Shown here: positions 1-10,204 of the stretch, piece after piece | Numbering within the stretch: position 1 is the first letter of the stretch | Layout: each line of letters starts with the position of its first letter | Assembly: GCA_027859175.1 (NCBI GenBank) | Contig: JAQIBG010000022.1 | Span: 1 to 58,970 of the forward strand | DNA length: 58,970 bases | Direction of reading: 5' to 3' | Origin: Planctomycetota bacterium | GTDB lineage: Bacteria; Planctomycetota; UBA11346 | Program-made: the position numbers and the translations under genes | The notes under the pieces: model-generated | Database searches by the model: none | Told to the model about the DNA's origin: nothing | Seen by the model: the letters and a program-made list of their open reading frames with translations, nothing else

Positions 1-1055
1 GTGGTCAGCAGCTCCAAGGCCTTGGGCGCAAAGCCGGGAGCCACAATCGCTTCCACGAAGCGCCCTGGCTCGCACAGCGCCTCGGCGGTGGCGGCATCGA
101 GCTCGCGGTTAACGGCAATGATCGAGCCGAACGCGGCTTGGGGGTCACCCTCCCAGGCCTTGCGGAAAGCCTCGATCTGGTCAACACCCACCGCGCAGCC
201 GCAGGGGTTGGTGTGCTTGATCACGGCGCATGCTGGGGCATCGAACTCCTTGGCCAACTCCCAGGCCGCATCGCAATCCATGATGTTGTTGTAGCTGAGC
301 TCTTTGCCATTGAGCTGCTCGGCGCGGGCCAAGGTGGCTGCACCCGGCAGGCGGATCTCGTAGAAGGCAGCGCGCTGATGCGGGTTCTCACCGTAGCGCA
401 GGTCTTGCACCTTCTTTAAGGGCAGCGCCATCTGCTCAGGCAGGAACTCGTCTTCCTCGCCCTGCTCGCGCAGCAGTTCGTCGGCAATCAGAGCATCGTA
501 GCGGCTGGTGGCGCGGAACACTTTGCGCGCACAGCGGGCCCGGAACGCGTCGGTGGTGGCGCCATCGGCAGCGCTCATCTCTGCAACCAAACGTTCGTAA
601 TCGCTCGGGTCGCACACCACGGTCACATCGCGGTAGTTCTTGGCCGCACTGCGCAGCATGCTGGGGCCGCCGATGTCGATCTGCTCGATCTTCTCTTCCA
701 GCTGCGCGCCTTCACGGTCTGCAGTGGCTTCGAAGGGGTAGAGATTGACTACCACCAGATCGATCATGCCCACGTCGTGGGTTTCGGCCTGGCGCCGGTG
801 ATCGGGGTTGTCGCGCAGGCACAACAAGCCGCCATGAATCTTGGGGTGCAGGGTTTTGACGCGGCCATCCATCATCTCGGGGAAGCCGGTATAGTGCGCC
901 ACCTCAACCACCGGGATGCCAGCCTCAACCAGGGCCCGATAGGTTCCGCCGGTCGACAACAACTCAACCGAGTTTTGATGCAGGAAGCGGGCCAATTCGA
1001 CCACCCCCGACTTGTCCCACACCGAGAGCAACGCGCGCTGAATTCGATTGGCCAT
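1..1055 (-). CDS. purH: Bifunctional AICAR transformylase / IMP cyclohydrolase PurH (N-terminal part, runs off the window)
   Basis: Last two steps of purine synthesis: formylation of AICAR and closure to IMP, in the cytoplasm. The minus strand reads as an open frame from an ATG at 1055 to the window edge (351 codons) and begins MANRIQRALLSVWDKSG. The N-terminal MGS-like cyclohydrolase domain has the LSTGGT loop and the TLHPKIHGGLL segment (about residues 33-77). The transformylase domain starts near residue 200 with LRYGENPHQRAAFYE and GKELSYNNIMD, followed by an IKHTNPCG segment. A GGAGA ribosome site lies a few bases upstream of the ATG, which fixes the start. The C-terminal third lies outside the window. 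The family is unmistakable and nothing is odd in the visible part. Confidence 0.96.
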   Translation of the reverse strand, partial: MANRIQRALLSVWDKSGVVELARFLHQNSVELLSTGGTYRALVEAGIPVVEVAHYTGFPEMMDGRVKTLHPKIHGGLLCLRDNPDHRRQAETHDVGMIDLVVVNLYPFEATADREGAQLEEKIEQIDIGGPSMLRSAAKNYRDVTVVCDPSDYERLVAEMSAADGATTDAFRARCARKVFRATSRYDALIADELLREQGEEDEFLPEQMALPLKKVQDLRYGENPHQRAAFYEIRLPGAATLARAEQLNGKELSYNNIMDCDAAWELAKEFDAPACAVIKHTNPCGCAVGVDQIEAFRKAWEGDPQAAFGSIIAVNRELDAATAEALCEPGRFVEAIVAPGFAPKALELLT

Positions 1056-1415
1056 GGTCATCTCCGGGCACATGCCACGCGGGCCTACCCTGCTAAGGCT
1101 GCAGGAGCATTTCAGCTCCAGGGGATAGCTACCCGCACCACGCGGGAAGCCGCCAAACCGGCACGAGGATGCACCAAATGCTGCCGGGGCGGGGCATGCT
1201 AGAGCTCTGTTGGCGCGCTCCACCCCCAATCTTCACGCCGGCTACGCTGGCCGGCACGCACCAGGCCGGTGCTGAATCCCGCAACACCCCGGCACATACC
1301 AAGCGGATATCCAACTGCATCGCCTGGCCGCCTGCGAGGGCTCTCATCCTTGCACCCTGCGCCCGATGTCTAGATTCACCACACAGTTGCGACCAAGCGG
1401 TCGCCTGCAGGATAC
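1056..1415. other. Intergenic region between divergent purH and HTH-repeat gene
   Basis: About 360 bases with no convincing ORF on either strand. It must carry the promoters of purH (leftward) and of the HTH-repeat gene (rightward). I cannot point to clear -35/-10 boxes, a riboswitch or a strong hairpin here. Confidence 0.4.
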
Positions 1416-2642
1416 ATGGCCACACTCCAGGAAATCGTTCAACAACACCTCTCCAGCACCGGGCAGAGCGTTCGCTCGCTCGCCGCTGAAGCAGGTCTTG
1501 GGTACCAGATCGTACTCGGCGTCGTGAACCGCGGCAGCCTGCCGCGTAAGGCGGAGCATCGTGATGCTTTACGTCGCGTGCTCACGGTCGACGAAGAAGA
1601 CTGGGCCCACATCATCATGGACTCCGCCACCAGCGGTGCTCCCAAGCAGGCCGAAGGCGAAACCGCCACCTTGCAGCAGCTGGTGTCGCGCGAAATGTAC
1701 GCGCGCGGCCTGACCGAGCAGGAACTCGCCAAGATCGCCGGCGTGGCTTACAGCACCGTGATGGGCATCACCCGCAAGGGCTCGATCCCGCGCACCGACA
1801 GCCTGCGCCGCTTGACCCAGGCCCTGTCGCTCGATGAGAGCAAAGTCAAAGCCGCTGCCGCACTCTCGCGCGCCACTCGTCGCAACCCCGAAGTCTCGGC
1901 CCTGAGCGATGACGAAGAGGAAGACGAGCGCAATCTCGCGCAGATGGTGGCCGACCTGATCCAGACCCGCGGCCAGTCGATTGGCGCCTTCGCCAAAGAC
2001 CTTGGCATCGGCTACCTGACCTTGGCCCGCTTCCTCGAGAGCGGCAAGCCACCTGAAGACGATGAAGCCCGCGAAGCCCTGCGCCGCATGCTCGACATCG
2101 ACGAAGAGCTGTTCGAGGCCGCCCTGGCGCGCAGTTCAGACATCCCCACCGGCGCCCTGTTTGCGCCCAAGGATGACCTGCTCGGCATCGATGCCAACCC
2201 GCTGCAGCGGGCCCTGGTCACCTACATGCGCGACAACAGCATGACCCTCAAGGCCCTGGCCAAGAAGGCCGACCTGAGCCAAGTCACGGTGTCGCGCCTG
2301 GTCAAGCAGGGCCAATCGCCAACGCGCGCCACCACCCATCTCAAGCTGCAAGAGTTGCTCGGCCTGGGGCCTGACCAATACCAGTCGCTGACCCTGGGCA
2401 GCGTCAAGGTGCCGACTTCGGCCGCGCTCACCGCAATCGGCGCCGACGAAGACGACGACGAAGACGACGAAGACAGCTACGAGCCACAGGCAATCGAGAT
2501 GGAGAGCCTGGAAGACAGCATCGAACAGCTGAGCTTCGATAGCGACAAGCCCCCGAGCCGCGATGAGCTGGTTGCCCTGGTCAAGCGCCTCGGCCCCAAG
2601 CAGCGCGACACGCTGCGCAAGTTCCTGTCGACGCTGGTATGA
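1416..2642 (+). CDS. Regulator-like protein with four tandem XRE-type HTH modules
   Basis: 408 residues built from four homologous helix-turn-helix modules at about residues 3-68, 84-150, 172-238 and 261-327. Each follows one plan: a first helix such as LQEIVQQHL, LQQLVSREM, LAQMVADLI or LQRALVTYM; a recognition segment such as LAAEAGLGYQIVLGVV or LAKKADLSQVTVSRLV; a short G-x-x-P loop; and an L-x-x-x-L helix followed by acidic residues. Acidic linkers lie at 162-172 and 343-354. The C-terminal helix (381-408) is not an HTH. There is no membrane segment or signal peptide. An AGGA box precedes the ATG. Its stop overlaps the start of the 47-codon ORF (ATGA), so it probably heads an operon with the CNNM pair. 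A DNA-binding role is inferred from the fold; the target is unknown. Confidence 0.75.
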   Translation: MATLQEIVQQHLSSTGQSVRSLAAEAGLGYQIVLGVVNRGSLPRKAEHRDALRRVLTVDEEDWAHIIMDSATSGAPKQAEGETATLQQLVSREMYARGLTEQELAKIAGVAYSTVMGITRKGSIPRTDSLRRLTQALSLDESKVKAAAALSRATRRNPEVSALSDDEEEDERNLAQMVADLIQTRGQSIGAFAKDLGIGYLTLARFLESGKPPEDDEAREALRRMLDIDEELFEAALARSSDIPTGALFAPKDDLLGIDANPLQRALVTYMRDNSMTLKALAKKADLSQVTVSRLVKQGQSPTRATTHLKLQELLGLGPDQYQSLTLGSVKVPTSAALTAIGADEDDDEDDEDSYEPQAIEMESLEDSIEQLSFDSDKPPSRDELVALVKRLGPKQRDTLRKFLSTLV

Positions 2643-2785
2643 TGACCGCGCTCGTAGACGAGGCCGAACCCACCCGATTCTCGCCCCCGTCGCTCATGCG
2701 ATGGGGGCCGACCTCGCCCGCCGGCCCTGACCGGTACCGCACCTGTGTAAGCACGCTCACGCCGCTGCAGCTCGAGCCGCAGTAA
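2642..2785 (+). CDS. Small 47-residue hypothetical protein, overlapping both neighbours
   Basis: The ATG at 2642 overlaps the TGA of the HTH-repeat gene (ATGA). The TAA at 2783-2785 overlaps the ATG of the first CNNM gene (TAATG). The predicted peptide begins MTALVDEAEPTRFSPPSL and is proline- and arginine-rich, with no membrane segment and one cysteine. No homologue is recognised. It fills the whole gap between the two genes. That both ends overlap in the pattern typical of coupled genes is the main reason to call it. The CNNM gene lacks a good ribosome site of its own, so passing ribosomes through this ORF could be its function. It could also be a chance frame. Confidence 0.42.
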   Translation: MTALVDEAEPTRFSPPSLMRWGPTSPAGPDRYRTCVSTLTPLQLEPQ

Positions 2786-4056
2786 TGGATATGTTTGCAG
2801 TCATACCGCCGCAAGAATGGGCGGTGGCCGGTGGCATGTTGGCCCTGATCGTATCGTCAGGCGTGGTGTCGGGCTCGGAGACCGCATTCTTCAGCCTCGA
2901 AGACGGCCAAGTTGAAACGATGCGCGAGCATGACCGCATGGGCCGCCTTGTCGCCACGCTGCTCGACACCCGTCCGCGCCTACTGCTGGTCATCCTGATC
3001 CTCAACAATGTCATCAACATCGCCTACTTCGCCCTGGCCAGTTGGTGGGCAGGTCGGCATGCCGACAGCACGGTGCTCGCGGCCAGCATTGGCCTTGGCG
3101 CGCTTACCGCCCTCATCTTGCTCGGTGAAATCGTCCCCAAGGTATTTGCAACCAGCCGGCCCGAAGCCATGTCGCGCCTGTTTGCCCCGGTCATGTGGTT
3201 GTCAGAGATCGTACTGAAGCCGATGTGCCGGATCGTTGAACGCTTGCTGTCGCGCCTGTTGACCGAGAGCCAAGAAACCGATTTGGTCAGCGGCGACGAA
3301 CTTAAACTCGTAATCGAACATAGCCGCGACCACGGCGTGGTGTCCGAATTGGTTCACGACCGCCTGATTGAAGTGGTAGACCTGTCGTCTACGCCGGCCG
3401 GTTCGGCCATGACTCACCGCATCGATTGCCCAGGCATCAAGCAAAACGCCACCCACGACGATGCAGTGGCGGCGCTGCGTGAACACCAAGCCTCGCACCT
3501 CCTACTGTACGACGACAACGACAACTGCGTCGGCATCCTGTCCGTGCAAAAACTTCTCAAGCGTGGCCGCCCTGCCAAGCGCGCCTCGAAGCCCTTGTTC
3601 ATCCCCGAAGGCGCTCAGTTGGCGCAGGTTCTCGATCTGTTCAAAACAACGCGCCGCACCGCCGGCGTGGTGGTCGACGAATACGGCGGCACCTTGGGCC
3701 TGTTGACGCTGGCCCACGTTGGCAACGAACTGCTCGGCCCCGGCGCCTCGAGCGACATGCCCGACCAAGACGAACCGCAGCAAATCGACGCCAGCCACTG
3801 GCGCGTGCCAGGCTTGCTATCGCTCGAAGCCTGGGCTCCGCTGCTCAACGACGAAGACGCCGCTGGCTGCACCACCATTGGCGGTTTTGTCACCAAGATG
3901 CTGGGCTCGGTGCCGGCAGTTGGCGACCGCCTGCTGTATAATAATCTGCTGTTCCAGGTTGAGGCCGTTGAAGGCCGTCGCATTCGCACCATCAGCATTG
4001 AGAAACTCAGTGCCAACAAAGCACGCCGCATGACGCGCGAACAAAAGGCGCGCTGA
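2785..4056 (+). CDS. CNNM/DUF21 transmembrane protein with CBS pair and CorC-type C-terminus
   Basis: 423 residues. The N-terminal DUF21/CNNM transporter domain has hydrophobic segments at about 12-32, 68-90 and 96-120, with the family signature SGSETAFFSL near residue 30 and a G-E-I-V-P-K-V segment near 115-120. A CBS pair spans about 200-320, opened by MTHRIDCPGI where the family usually has MTPR. A CorC/HlyC-type domain (about 330-410) follows, with a VPGLLSLEAW segment. Proteins of this family sit in the inner membrane and are linked to Mg2+/Co2+ handling. Older 'hemolysin' labels are misleading. The start overlaps the stop of the small ORF, and the stop overlaps the next start (TGATG), so the three are translationally linked. 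Confidence 0.9.
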   Translation: MDMFAVIPPQEWAVAGGMLALIVSSGVVSGSETAFFSLEDGQVETMREHDRMGRLVATLLDTRPRLLLVILILNNVINIAYFALASWWAGRHADSTVLAASIGLGALTALILLGEIVPKVFATSRPEAMSRLFAPVMWLSEIVLKPMCRIVERLLSRLLTESQETDLVSGDELKLVIEHSRDHGVVSELVHDRLIEVVDLSSTPAGSAMTHRIDCPGIKQNATHDDAVAALREHQASHLLLYDDNDNCVGILSVQKLLKRGRPAKRASKPLFIPEGAQLAQVLDLFKTTRRTAGVVVDEYGGTLGLLTLAHVGNELLGPGASSDMPDQDEPQQIDASHWRVPGLLSLEAWAPLLNDEDAAGCTTIGGFVTKMLGSVPAVGDRLLYNNLLFQVEAVEGRRIRTISIEKLSANKARRMTREQKAR

Positions 4057-5030
4057 TGGAAGCCCTGCTGGTCATCCAAATTCTGGCCCTGCTGTGGTTG
4101 TCGGCGGTTTTATCCGGCAGCGAAACCGGGTTGTACGGCCTGAGTCGCGTCAAGCTGCGCTATCGCCTCGCACGCGAAGAGCGCAGCGCACAAGGCCTGC
4201 AACGGCTTCTGCACCCCATCGGCCCCACCATCATCACGATCCTGATCGGCAACAACCTGGTCAATCAGTTGCTGACTACCGCCACCGAGCGCGGGCTGCA
4301 GGGCCTTGGCGACCCGTGGAGCGTATTGGTAACGATCCTGGTCCTCACGCCGCTGGTGCTGATTTTTGCCGAATTCCTGCCTAAATATTTATTCCACAAA
4401 AATGCTGACAGCTGGGTCTACCAGTTGGTTGACTGGCTCACCACCCTGCGCCGTATTCTCGCCCTGCCGGTACGCCTGGTGCAAAGCGCCACCTGGTCAC
4501 TTGAGCGCATGACCGGCGGCCACAAGGCCGAAGTGTGGGAACCCCACACCAGCCGGCCCAACCTGCGCACCTACCTCAACGCCGAAGCCGGCGCGCACGA
4601 CCTGTCGCCCGTTCAGCGTGAACTGGTTGACCGGGTATTGGTAATGGAGCGCATCAACCTCAGCTTCGACAAGGTATCAAAGCCAATCCAGGTTGTCACC
4701 AGTCTCGATGCCGCTGCCACGGCCTCGGCGGTGCGCAACAATCTCGAGAAGAAAGTGTTCCAACGCTACCTCGTGCATGACCACAAAACGGCCCAGCCGA
4801 TGGGCTATATTACCGCCGCCGACTTGGTCACCGCCGACAGCGCCAACACCATGGGCGCGCTTGCACGCGCGCTGCCGATTCTGCCCGAAACCACCCCAAT
4901 GCACCTCGCGCTCCAGCGCATGCACGCCGAGGGCGCTGAGATGTGCTTAGTGACCGACACCAGCGGCACCGTAACGCGGGTTGCGTTCCGTGGCGACCTG
5001 GTGCGCGTGCTGGCCAACTTAGACGACTAG
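4056..5030 (+). CDS. Second CNNM/DUF21-CBS membrane protein, without CorC domain
   Basis: 324 residues and a paralogue of the preceding gene, starting one base inside its stop codon. The DUF21 domain carries LSGSETGLYGLSRVKLRYR near residues 18-38, a hydrophobic ILIGNNLVNQLL segment near 62-75 and LVLIFAEFLPKYLFHKN near 100-116. The CBS region (about 195-320) is present, but the CorC/HlyC C-terminal domain of the first copy is missing. The first copy may supply the regulatory domain in a heteromer, which is inference. Tandem CNNM pairs of unequal length are seen in other bacteria. The substrate is unknown, and divalent metal transport is only a family-level guess. Confidence 0.87.
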   Translation: MEALLVIQILALLWLSAVLSGSETGLYGLSRVKLRYRLAREERSAQGLQRLLHPIGPTIITILIGNNLVNQLLTTATERGLQGLGDPWSVLVTILVLTPLVLIFAEFLPKYLFHKNADSWVYQLVDWLTTLRRILALPVRLVQSATWSLERMTGGHKAEVWEPHTSRPNLRTYLNAEAGAHDLSPVQRELVDRVLVMERINLSFDKVSKPIQVVTSLDAAATASAVRNNLEKKVFQRYLVHDHKTAQPMGYITAADLVTADSANTMGALARALPILPETTPMHLALQRMHAEGAEMCLVTDTSGTVTRVAFRGDLVRVLANLDD

Positions 5031-5093
5031 GTTGATGTCTCAAGTTTGAGCAGACCAGCATCCGTGGGACGCACAGGCTTGGCCCACACCACG

Positions 5094-5450
5094 CTAGCCT
5101 TTGTGCTTTTTATCGAATACACCGCGCGACAGCTCGCGTTTCGGATGCCGCCAGCACCCACACGGCGGCACCGGGTCATAGCCAAAGCGCGCCAAGGGAT
5201 GACAGCGTAAGATCCGCCACGCGGCCAACACGCTGCCCTTGAAAACCCCATGCGCACGCAGGGCATCAACCGCGTAGTGACTACAGGTCGGCTCAAAACG
5301 GCACGCGGCCGGCGTAAACCGCGAAATGCAACGCTGATAGCAGCGGATCAGAGCAATCGCTGGCAGCGCCAAGAGCCCCGGGCGCGGCGGCTTAGAGCCC
5401 GCCGCGCCGGCTTGGTGCGCGGGTGATGAATCAGTCGTTGAAGCGGCCAC
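5094..5450 (-). CDS. yidD: Membrane protein insertion efficiency factor YidD
   Basis: Small membrane-associated protein that helps YidC/Sec insertion of inner-membrane proteins. The core is typical: [13 protein letters not shown], then [34 protein letters not shown], and DPVPP near the end, with a basic tail. Only non-ATG starts are available in frame: TTG at 5468, GTG at 5450 and TTG at 5372. The GTG at 5450 overlaps the end of the LarA-like gene, which would couple the two. The TTG at 5372 would give a 92-residue protein closer to the family length and would remove an alanine/proline-rich extension that other YidD proteins lack. The family call is firm; the start is not. Confidence 0.85.
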   Translation of the reverse strand: MAASTTDSSPAHQAGAAGSKPPRPGLLALPAIALIRCYQRCISRFTPAACRFEPTCSHYAVDALRAHGVFKGSVLAAWRILRCHPLARFGYDPVPPCGCWRHPKRELSRGVFDKKHKG

Positions 5451-6708
5451 GGTAGGCCCACAGCCCAAGCGCAGGATTCGAGATGTAGAAAATGCGTTCG
5501 CCGTCGACCTCGTTCCAGCCGTCTTTCAGCACGGCCGGGTCGTAGCGCTTGACCATCTCGTTGTAGTCGGCGTAGCCGTAACCAACGCCTTCTACTTCTT
5601 CGCGGGTGAGCTCACCAGCGCACCAGGTCACGGTGAAGCGCCCCTCGCTGGAGCCATGAATCAGATGCGCTGCGGCCGATAGATTGCCACCGAGGTCGTC
5701 ATTGTCGCGCACTGCGGCCATGATTTCTGGCGTGGTGCGATACCCGTATTTACGGATCAGGGCGTCGATCCCTGGATCCTCACCAAAGCCGCCAACCTTG
5801 GGCCCAAGCACCACCAATTCACCGGCATCGGCAATCGCCATGCGGGTGCGGTACACGGCCTTGTTGCCGAGCCAGGTGGTGTGGAATTCTTCGGGGTCGA
5901 GGTAGCACACCACTTTGTGCGGCTCTTCGTCGAGGAGTTCGAAGTTGACCTCCAGGCTCAAGCTGGCCGCTGCTTCAAAACAGTCGTGGTGATCACCGAT
6001 ATATAAGCCACGCGTCACCAACTCACCACTCGCGGCGTCTTTGCCAACCACGGTCAACACAAACAAGAACGGCAGGTGACGGCAGAAGCGATCATAACCC
6101 TCATTCAGGATCCGCCGCGTCGGCGTGTCGCTGCGCCCCATCATGCGCTCCATGCCGTAGGCCGCGCCAATGAAGTGGCTTTCGTTGATGCCCTGGCTGC
6201 CGCCGGTGCCCACGAAGATGTTTTTGGTGTAGTTGGCCATGCCAACCACCTCGTGCGGCACCACCTGCCCGATCGACAGGATCAGGTCATGGCCGCCGTC
6301 CCACAGCAGCTTGTTGAGCTGACACGGCCACGGCTTGTCGTAGATGCCACCGGTAACCTCGCGCACGAACTCGGCCGGGATCTCACCGGCGGTAATCACG
6401 TCGTTGCGCCAATCGTGGACCCGGAACAGATCTTTCGGGATCCCCGGGAACATTCTGTCGAGTTGCCAGTCGGGCATCGCCACATGGGTGCCCAGGGCCG
6501 GCAGGATATCAACCATGGCGGCGCCATAATGCTCGTACGCCATGCAGGTCAGTTCACCGGCCCGAGAATTGTAGCGGGTAAAGTCTGGCGGCACCGCCAG
6601 CACCCGCCGCTTCGGACCCAACTGCGCAAACACCTCAAGCATCGCGGCGCGCATGTCCTCACTGGTGATGACATCGGTGGCTGAGCCGCGTTGGTAGTAG
6701 AGGGTCAT
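5431..6708 (-). CDS. LarA-family nickel-pincer racemase/epimerase
   Basis: 425 residues, the usual size of LarA proteins, which use the nickel-pincer nucleotide cofactor to racemise or epimerise 2-hydroxy acids. The residues expected around the cofactor are visible with the right spacing: His98 (RVHDWR), His152 ([10 protein letters not shown]), Lys162 ([10 protein letters not shown]) and His178 (NESHFIGA). The spacings 152-162-178 equal those of H174-K184-H200 in lactate racemase. PDFTR at 41-45 is also typical. The ATG at 6708 has an AAGGA box. It lies in a run with an SDR sugar-acid oxidoreductase, gnd and rpiB, so a sugar-acid epimerase role is more likely than lactate racemase. No larB/C/E cofactor genes are present in the window. 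Confidence 0.85.
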   Translation of the reverse strand: MTLYYQRGSATDVITSEDMRAAMLEVFAQLGPKRRVLAVPPDFTRYNSRAGELTCMAYEHYGAAMVDILPALGTHVAMPDWQLDRMFPGIPKDLFRVHDWRNDVITAGEIPAEFVREVTGGIYDKPWPCQLNKLLWDGGHDLILSIGQVVPHEVVGMANYTKNIFVGTGGSQGINESHFIGAAYGMERMMGRSDTPTRRILNEGYDRFCRHLPFLFVLTVVGKDAASGELVTRGLYIGDHHDCFEAAASLSLEVNFELLDEEPHKVVCYLDPEEFHTTWLGNKAVYRTRMAIADAGELVVLGPKVGGFGEDPGIDALIRKYGYRTTPEIMAAVRDNDDLGGNLSAAAHLIHGSSEGRFTVTWCAGELTREEVEGVGYGYADYNEMVKRYDPAVLKDGWNEVDGERIFYISNPALGLWAYRGRFND

Positions 6709-6746
6709 GGTGGGGTCCTTAAATGGGGTGGATGGTCCGGGCTTCA

Positions 6747-6901
6747 GGTTCTTGGGTCCTAGGTCCTGGAACGCCTGCAAGCAGGCTTGGAAGCGGGGCG
6801 GCTGCCCCGATACCCCGCCCAAGGCGTAATGCGTGGCATTTCAGGCTGTCCCCACAACCCAAGCGCCGCAGGCGCGTACCAGGGCCTAGGACCCAAGAAC
6901 C
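6747..6901. repeat. Type 1 structured intergenic repeat, copy A
   Basis: Outer arms at 6747-6769 and 6879-6901 are inverted copies with one mismatch in 23 bases, and are built on the heptamer GGTCCTG. Inside are three small hairpins: GCCTGCAAGCAGGC, GGGGCGGCTGCCCC and GCGCCGCAGGCGC. The overall fold is cruciform or cloverleaf-like. It lies between rpiB and the LarA-like gene within a same-strand gene run. Confidence 0.85.
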
Positions 6902-6912
6902 AGGAAGCCTCA

Positions 6913-7347
6913 TCAACCTGGCTCGTCGATCTTCCGAATCCGCTCGACATGCCGACCACCCTCGAAGGGCGTATCGAGCCAAATGCGAACCATGCGCAGG
7001 GCTAGGTCTTCACTGACCACGCGGGCGCCCATGGCGAGGCCGTTGGCGTCATTATGTTCGCGTCCGAGGCGGGCGGTTTCTTCGCTCCAACACAGCGGAA
7101 CGCGGACACCGCGGACGCGGTTGGCGCAAATCGCTTCGCCGTTACCCGAGCCGCCAAACACGATGCAGCGCTCGCACGCGCCGGTGGCAACCGCCTCAGC
7201 GGCCGGCCGGATGAAATCGGGGTAGTCACAGCGCTCTTCAGAATCACAGCCAAAATCAACGACCTCGTGGCCGAGTTGTTCCAGCAATTGCTTCACAGCC
7301 ACCTTCAGAGGGTAGCCAGCATGGTCGGTGCCGAGGGCGATACGCAT
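6913..7347 (-). CDS. rpiB: Ribose-5-phosphate isomerase B-like sugar isomerase
   Basis: 144 residues, RpiB/LacAB fold, interconverting ribose 5-phosphate and ribulose 5-phosphate. The N-terminal MRIALGTDHAGYPLK is classical. The motif GGSGNGEAICANRVRGVR (about 65-82) puts Glu71 where other RpiB proteins have a catalytic cysteine, and REHNDANGLAMGAR follows. This is the Glu-type variant well known from actinobacteria, where proton transfer uses glutamate. The ATG at 7347 has an AGGAGA box; longer in-frame extensions upstream lack support. It follows gnd, whose product is ribulose 5-phosphate, so the two act in sequence. RpiB homologues can also isomerise other aldoses, which the sequence alone cannot exclude. 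Confidence 0.93.
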   Translation of the reverse strand: MRIALGTDHAGYPLKVAVKQLLEQLGHEVVDFGCDSEERCDYPDFIRPAAEAVATGACERCIVFGGSGNGEAICANRVRGVRVPLCWSEETARLGREHNDANGLAMGARVVSEDLALRMVRIWLDTPFEGGRHVERIRKIDEPG

Positions 7348-7627
7348 CAGTGGGTCTCTCCTTGAGCGCGGCACTATGCCCACGCTCTGGGAGGGAAAAG
7401 GGGTTTGAGCGCTGTGGGCAACCGAACTGGGTGGAGCATACCCAGACCGACACTTGCTAACCAGGTCCTGGCATGCGCTGCGCGCCCCGAACACCGGCTG
7501 TCGCATGCGAACGTCGGCCTCTGATCACCAGAAGCCGACAATCGCCATCGACACGACGTCCGCACACGATCCCCAGGACCTACAACCCAGGACCCACAAC
7601 CGAGCCCAGCCAGCTGGGCTCACCAAA

Positions 7628-9085
<1,458 letters not shown>

Positions 9086-9128
9086 GGGAGGCGTCCTTCG
9101 GAGAATGTCGTAGCGGTGATGAGGGTGA

Positions 9129-9938
9129 TCAGATGGTTTGGCTCAAGAAGCCGCCATCGACGCGGATGTCAGTACCGGTCACAAAACCGGAAGCGGCATC
9201 GCTGGCCAAGAACACGGTGGCGCCGACCAATTCTTCGGCGCTGCCAAGGCGGTTCATCGGCGTGTGGTTGAGAATCTGCTGACCGCGTTCGGTCGGCGTG
9301 TTGTCGTCGTTGAACAACAGGCTGCGGTTCTGCTCGGCCGGGAAGAAGCCCGGGGTGATGCTGTTCACGCGCACACCCTTGGTGGCCCACTCGCGGCTGA
9401 GGAACTGCGTGAGCGACATGACTCCGGCTTTTGCGGCACTGTAGGCCACGACCCGCGACAAAGGGATGTGCGCGGAGACCGAAGCGATGTTGATGATCGA
9501 GCCCTTACCAGCCGCCACCATGCGCTTGCCAAAGATCTGACACGGCAGCAGCGCACCGCCAACCATGTTGAGTTCGAAGTTGGCGCGCCAGTCATCGGCG
9601 TTGATGTCTTCAAAGGCCATGTCGCCAACCACGGTCACCGACTTGTCGTTGCCGCCAGCGGCATTGATCAGAATGCTTGGTTCGCCGAGTTTCTCAGCGA
9701 TTGCGTCGGCTGCAGCCTGCACGCTGTCGGCGCTTGAAGCGTCGCAGGCGAAGAATGCACCGGTGCCGCCAGCGGCCTCGATGCGGCTCACGCAGGCGCC
9801 GCCGCGCTCAGCATTGCGCCCCAGCACCGCCACGCTCGCGCCGGCTTCCGCCAGGCCCACGGCCATTGCGCCGCCCAGGGCACCGGTGGCTCCAATCACC
9901 ACCGCCACGTTTCCAGATAGGTCAAAGATTCCGGCCAT
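9129..9938 (-). CDS. SDR oxidoreductase, probable D-mannonate oxidoreductase (fructuronate reductase)
   Basis: 269 residues, classical short-chain dehydrogenase. The cofactor motif GATGALGG is at 16-23 and NAAGG near 92. The catalytic triad is Ser153, Tyr166 and Lys170 (AYSAAK). The stretch NSITPGFFPAEQNRSLL after the active site, with the later HTPMNRLG, matches the SDR-type D-mannonate oxidoreductase (YjmF/UxuB) subfamily more than glucose or acyl reductases. Its role would be reversible reduction of D-fructuronate to D-mannonate. The ATG at 9938 has a GGGAG box. It is divergent from the UxaE-like gene, which would make D-fructuronate, and upstream of gnd. The subfamily call is inference from motifs plus neighbourhood. 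Confidence 0.78.
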   Translation of the reverse strand: MAGIFDLSGNVAVVIGATGALGGAMAVGLAEAGASVAVLGRNAERGGACVSRIEAAGGTGAFFACDASSADSVQAAADAIAEKLGEPSILINAAGGNDKSVTVVGDMAFEDINADDWRANFELNMVGGALLPCQIFGKRMVAAGKGSIINIASVSAHIPLSRVVAYSAAKAGVMSLTQFLSREWATKGVRVNSITPGFFPAEQNRSLLFNDDNTPTERGQQILNHTPMNRLGSAEELVGATVFLASDAASGFVTGTDIRVDGGFLSQTI

Positions 9939-10204
9939 GCCTAACTCCCTCCCCGATTGGGGCTCATCCCGTCGTTTGCGACAGGGCCCCTTGGATAACC
10001 ACGTCCACCTTCCCCTCAAGCGGCAAGGACACATTCATGCCACCAGCAACCCCCCGGTGGGGCTCCGACCCATGTCCCAGGCGGATACCAAACGCCGGCA
10101 CCAACTGCTCGCGGGTGCACCCACCTGGATAACGGTGCAGGTGACGGCAGATGACGCCCACACGCGACGCGCTAGCATGGCGCCCTCAGCCCCGGAAGGA
10201 CATC
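9939..10204. promoter_or_regulatory. Divergent promoter region between SDR and UxaE-like genes
   Basis: About 266 bases between two head-to-head genes of the proposed hexuronate pathway. No ORF fits. Both promoters must lie here, and a shared regulator is likely. I do not see an unambiguous operator. Confidence 0.4.

Noticed and set aside
6747-6901. tRNA or riboswitch because of the cloverleaf-like fold
   Set aside because: No anticodon loop, CCA-proximal pairing or T-loop consensus, and no match to a riboswitch core that I can recognise. The outer stem is too long and its unit repetitive.
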